This document shows, piece by piece, positions 4,788 to 6,260 of a stretch of 6,260 bases of DNA (its first letter is position 1; every line of letters begins with the position of its first letter). Under the pieces are notes generated by a model that searched no databases, was not told the DNA's origin, and saw nothing but the letters and a program-made list of their open reading frames with translations. This DNA is from Desulfovibrionaceae bacterium UBA6814 (GTDB lineage Bacteria > Desulfobacterota > Desulfovibrionia > Desulfovibrionales > Desulfovibrionaceae): contig DKEU01000047.1 of assembly GCA_002452635.1 (NCBI GenBank), positions 185 through 6,444 of the forward strand, written 5' to 3'. A program made the position numbers and the translations under genes.

Positions 4788-5636
4788 ATGACCCTCTTCC
4801 CCGCCGCCCTGGCCCGCCGCCTGCTCTCGCGCAACGCCATGCTCCTGGCCGGCGCGGGCATCGTGCTCCTCATGTCCCTGGCCGCCATCCTGGCGCCCTG
4901 GATCACGCCCTACGACCCCTCGGCGCTCAACGTGGACGCCATTCTGCGGCCGCCCTCCCTGGCCCACCCCTTCGGCACGGACCAGTTGGGCCGCGACATC
5001 CTGGCCCGCATGCTCTTCGGCGGCCGGGTGTCGCTGTGGGTCGGGTTCGTGGCCGTGGGCCTGTCCGCGGCCATCGGCATCGCCCTGGGCCTGGCCGCGG
5101 GCTACTTCGGCGGCCTGGTGGACGAGGTGGTCATGCGCTTCGTGGACATCATGCTCTGCTTCCCGTCCTTCTTCCTGATTCTCGCGGTCATCGCCTTCCT
5201 GGAGCCGTCGCTCACCAACATCATGGTGGTCATCGGCCTCACCTCCTGGATGGGCGTGGCCCGGCTGGTGCGCGCCGAAACCCTCAGCCTGCGCCGCCGC
5301 GACTTCGTGTCCGCCGCCCGCCTGGCCGGGGCCGGACCCGCGCGCATCATGCTGCGCCACATCCTGCCCAACGCCCTGGCCCCGGTGCTGGTCTCCGCCA
5401 CCCTGGGCGTGGCCGGGGCCATCCTGGTGGAGTCCTCCCTGTCCTTCCTGGGCCTGGGCGTGCAGCCCCCCATGCCGAGTTGGGGCAACATCCTCATGCA
5501 GGGCAAGGACGTGCTGGAGATAGCGCCCTGGATGAGCACCTTCCCCGGCCTGGCCATCCTCATTACGGTTCTGGGCTACAATTTGCTCGGCGAGGCGCTG
5601 CGCGACCGCTTCGACCCGCGGTTGCGGGACGAGTAG
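4788..5636 (+). CDS. ABC transporter permease, DppC/OppC/GsiD type
   Basis: This gene encodes 282 residues and is the second permease of the same importer. It has an N-terminal helix (about 18-40) and the OppC-type signature HPFGTDQLGRDILARMLFGGR at 60-80. The permease domain (about 85-275) carries an EAA loop at 173-195 (FVSAARLAGAGPARIMLRHI, then LPN). After it comes the strongly conserved ESSLSFLGLG followed by QPPMPSWGNIL, near 215-236. It ends in the usual LRDRFDPRLR. The start ATG lies 16 bases after the first permease's stop, with GGGAG at 4774-4778 as ribosome site. The two genes form one operon. No ATPase (DppD/DppF-like) or periplasmic binding protein gene follows. Instead a terminator comes 17 bases after the stop, so the pair must draw its partners from elsewhere. 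Confidence 0.94.
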   Translation: MTLFPAALARRLLSRNAMLLAGAGIVLLMSLAAILAPWITPYDPSALNVDAILRPPSLAHPFGTDQLGRDILARMLFGGRVSLWVGFVAVGLSAAIGIALGLAAGYFGGLVDEVVMRFVDIMLCFPSFFLILAVIAFLEPSLTNIMVVIGLTSWMGVARLVRAETLSLRRRDFVSAARLAGAGPARIMLRHILPNALAPVLVSATLGVAGAILVESSLSFLGLGVQPPMPSWGNILMQGKDVLEIAPWMSTFPGLAILITVLGYNLLGEALRDRFDPRLRDE

Positions 5637-5652
5637 GGCGGAAGCGGGAAGC

Positions 5653-5677
5653 AGGGCGGATCGCGATCCGCCCTTTT
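5653..5677 (+). terminator. Terminator of the permease operon, REP-like palindrome
   Basis: A perfect 20-base palindrome (5654-5673) followed by TTTT lies 17 bases after the permease stop codon. The 21 bases 5653-5673 are identical to 1817-1837, but the CTAC flank is replaced by the T run. It is therefore both a member of the palindrome family and a plausible intrinsic terminator. Confidence 0.65.
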
Positions 5678-5725
5678 CATGCCCCGTCTTCGTTTGCCGG
5701 GGACGGAGCAAGATACCCCCATAGG

Positions 5726-5754
5726 TTCACAGGGTGTTGGAATCGTGCTAGGAA
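5726..5754 (+). promoter_or_regulatory. Promoter of the membrane fusion protein gene
   Basis: TTCACA (5726-5731, five of six matches), 17 bases, then TAGGAA (5749-5754, a weak -10). A direct repeat GGAATC at 5739-5744 and 5751-5756, 12 bases apart, overlaps the -10 and could be a repressor site. The predicted leader contains an AGGA ribosome site at 5773-5776, seven bases before the ATG. Confidence 0.35.
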
Positions 5755-5783
5755 TCCGAAAAAAACCAGAGCAGGACCACACC

Positions 5784-6260
5784 ATGAAGAAATCCCGGAT
5801 GTATCTGATCGGCGCGGCGGCCTTGGCGGTGCTCATGGCGTGGATGTCCGGGGCCCTCACCCCGGGCCGCATCGGGCCGGGCCAGGTGCCGGACCTGCCG
5901 CGCGTTGCGCCGGACCCGGTGGCCGAGGCCCGGGCCGAGCTGGTGGCCGCGCCCGAGGTGGTGGAGGCCGTGGGCACCGTGCGGCCGCGCACCGAGGTGC
6001 AGGTGGAGGCCCAGGTCACGGGCAGGGTGCTCAAGGTGGGCGTGCGCGCCGGCGACAAGGTGGAGCGCGGCGACGTGCTGGTGGTCCTGGAGGACCGCGA
6101 GTACCGCACCCGGCTGGAGCGCGCGGGCCAGGGCCGGCAGTCCGCCGCGGCCCAGCGCGAGCAGGCCAGGCAGGCCGTGGCCTCGGCCAAGGCCGGGCTG
6201 GACGAGGCCCAGGCCCAGTATCGCCGGATAGAAACCCTGCACGCCGAGAAGGCCGTGACC
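5784..6260 (+). CDS. RND efflux membrane fusion protein, 5' part
   Basis: The first 159 residues of a HlyD/AcrA-type periplasmic adaptor; the gene continues past the right edge. The N-terminus (KKSR, then hydrophobic residues about 7-22) is a signal or membrane anchor. No lipobox cysteine is seen, so an uncleaved anchor is likely. The beta-barrel/lipoyl portion begins near 57 with VVEAVGTVRPRTEVQVEAQV and continues as TGRVLKVGVRAGDKVERGDVLVVLED across 79-104, the classic half-lipoyl motif. From about 106 a glutamine- and alanine-rich segment forms the rising helix of the coiled-coil hairpin, reaching RIETLHAEKAVT at the edge. In the family the adaptor links an inner-membrane RND pump to an outer-membrane channel. 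These genes would be expected downstream but are not visible. The start is supported by AGGA at 5773-5776. What the pump exports cannot be told. Confidence 0.9.
   Translation, partial: MKKSRMYLIGAAALAVLMAWMSGALTPGRIGPGQVPDLPRVAPDPVAEARAELVAAPEVVEAVGTVRPRTEVQVEAQVTGRVLKVGVRAGDKVERGDVLVVLEDREYRTRLERAGQGRQSAAAQREQARQAVASAKAGLDEAQAQYRRIETLHAEKAVT

Noticed and set aside
4689..5711. Long minus-strand frames over the permease genes
   Set aside because: Shadow composition (H, G, Q, E-rich with no domain motifs) opposite two well-recognised permease genes.
5748..6242. Minus-strand frame opposite the membrane fusion protein
   Set aside because: The plus strand encodes a clear lipoyl-type adaptor motif with a ribosome site; the minus frame is a low-complexity shadow.

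Overview
The window looks like part of a high-GC Gram-negative chromosome. Codon third positions are almost all G or C, and the gene content (an AraC regulator, an EamA exporter, a DUF2000 protein, OppB/OppC-type permeases and an RND membrane fusion protein) together with the gene style suggests a Desulfovibrio-like Desulfobacterota member. That assignment is inference; no rRNA or species marker is present.

Layout, left to right. (1) A hairpin-rich tail region lies at 1-84, followed by a minus-strand gene (85-363) for a 92-residue cysteine-rich protein. (2) Divergent from it is a plus-strand gene for an 83-residue two-helix membrane protein (469-720). (3) A cupin/AraC-type regulator follows (769-1617). 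(4) An intergenic region (1618-1984) contains an AT-rich insert, a second, synonymously diverged copy of the last 33 bp of the AraC gene, and a cluster of REP-like palindromes, one of which doubles as a terminator. (5) A DMT/EamA exporter gene (1985-2923) overlaps by four bases a DUF2000 gene (2920-3321). (6) About 450 bp without a gene (3322-3775) is filled mainly by three imperfect tandem copies of a roughly 135-bp hairpin-rich element. (7) A two-gene operon encodes the inner-membrane permeases of a peptide/nickel-type ABC importer (3776-4771 and 4788-5636). It closes with a terminator built on the same 21-bp sequence seen in region 4. (8) The 5' part of an RND-type membrane fusion protein gene (5784 to the right edge) runs out of the window.

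How the parts may work together: AraC, EamA and DUF2000 form a probable regulator-plus-exporter module in which the regulator senses a small molecule and controls efflux. The permease pair has no ATPase or binding protein in view, so its partners must be encoded elsewhere. The membrane fusion protein should be followed by an RND pump outside the window.

The most interesting points are non-coding. Several genes have promoter-like hexamers whose -10 ends only 6-8 bases before the ATG, which predicts leaderless transcripts. The promoters at 422-452 and 731-761 are near copies. The AraC 3' end is duplicated. There are also two separate repeat families, the GTAG-flanked palindromes and the triple tandem element.
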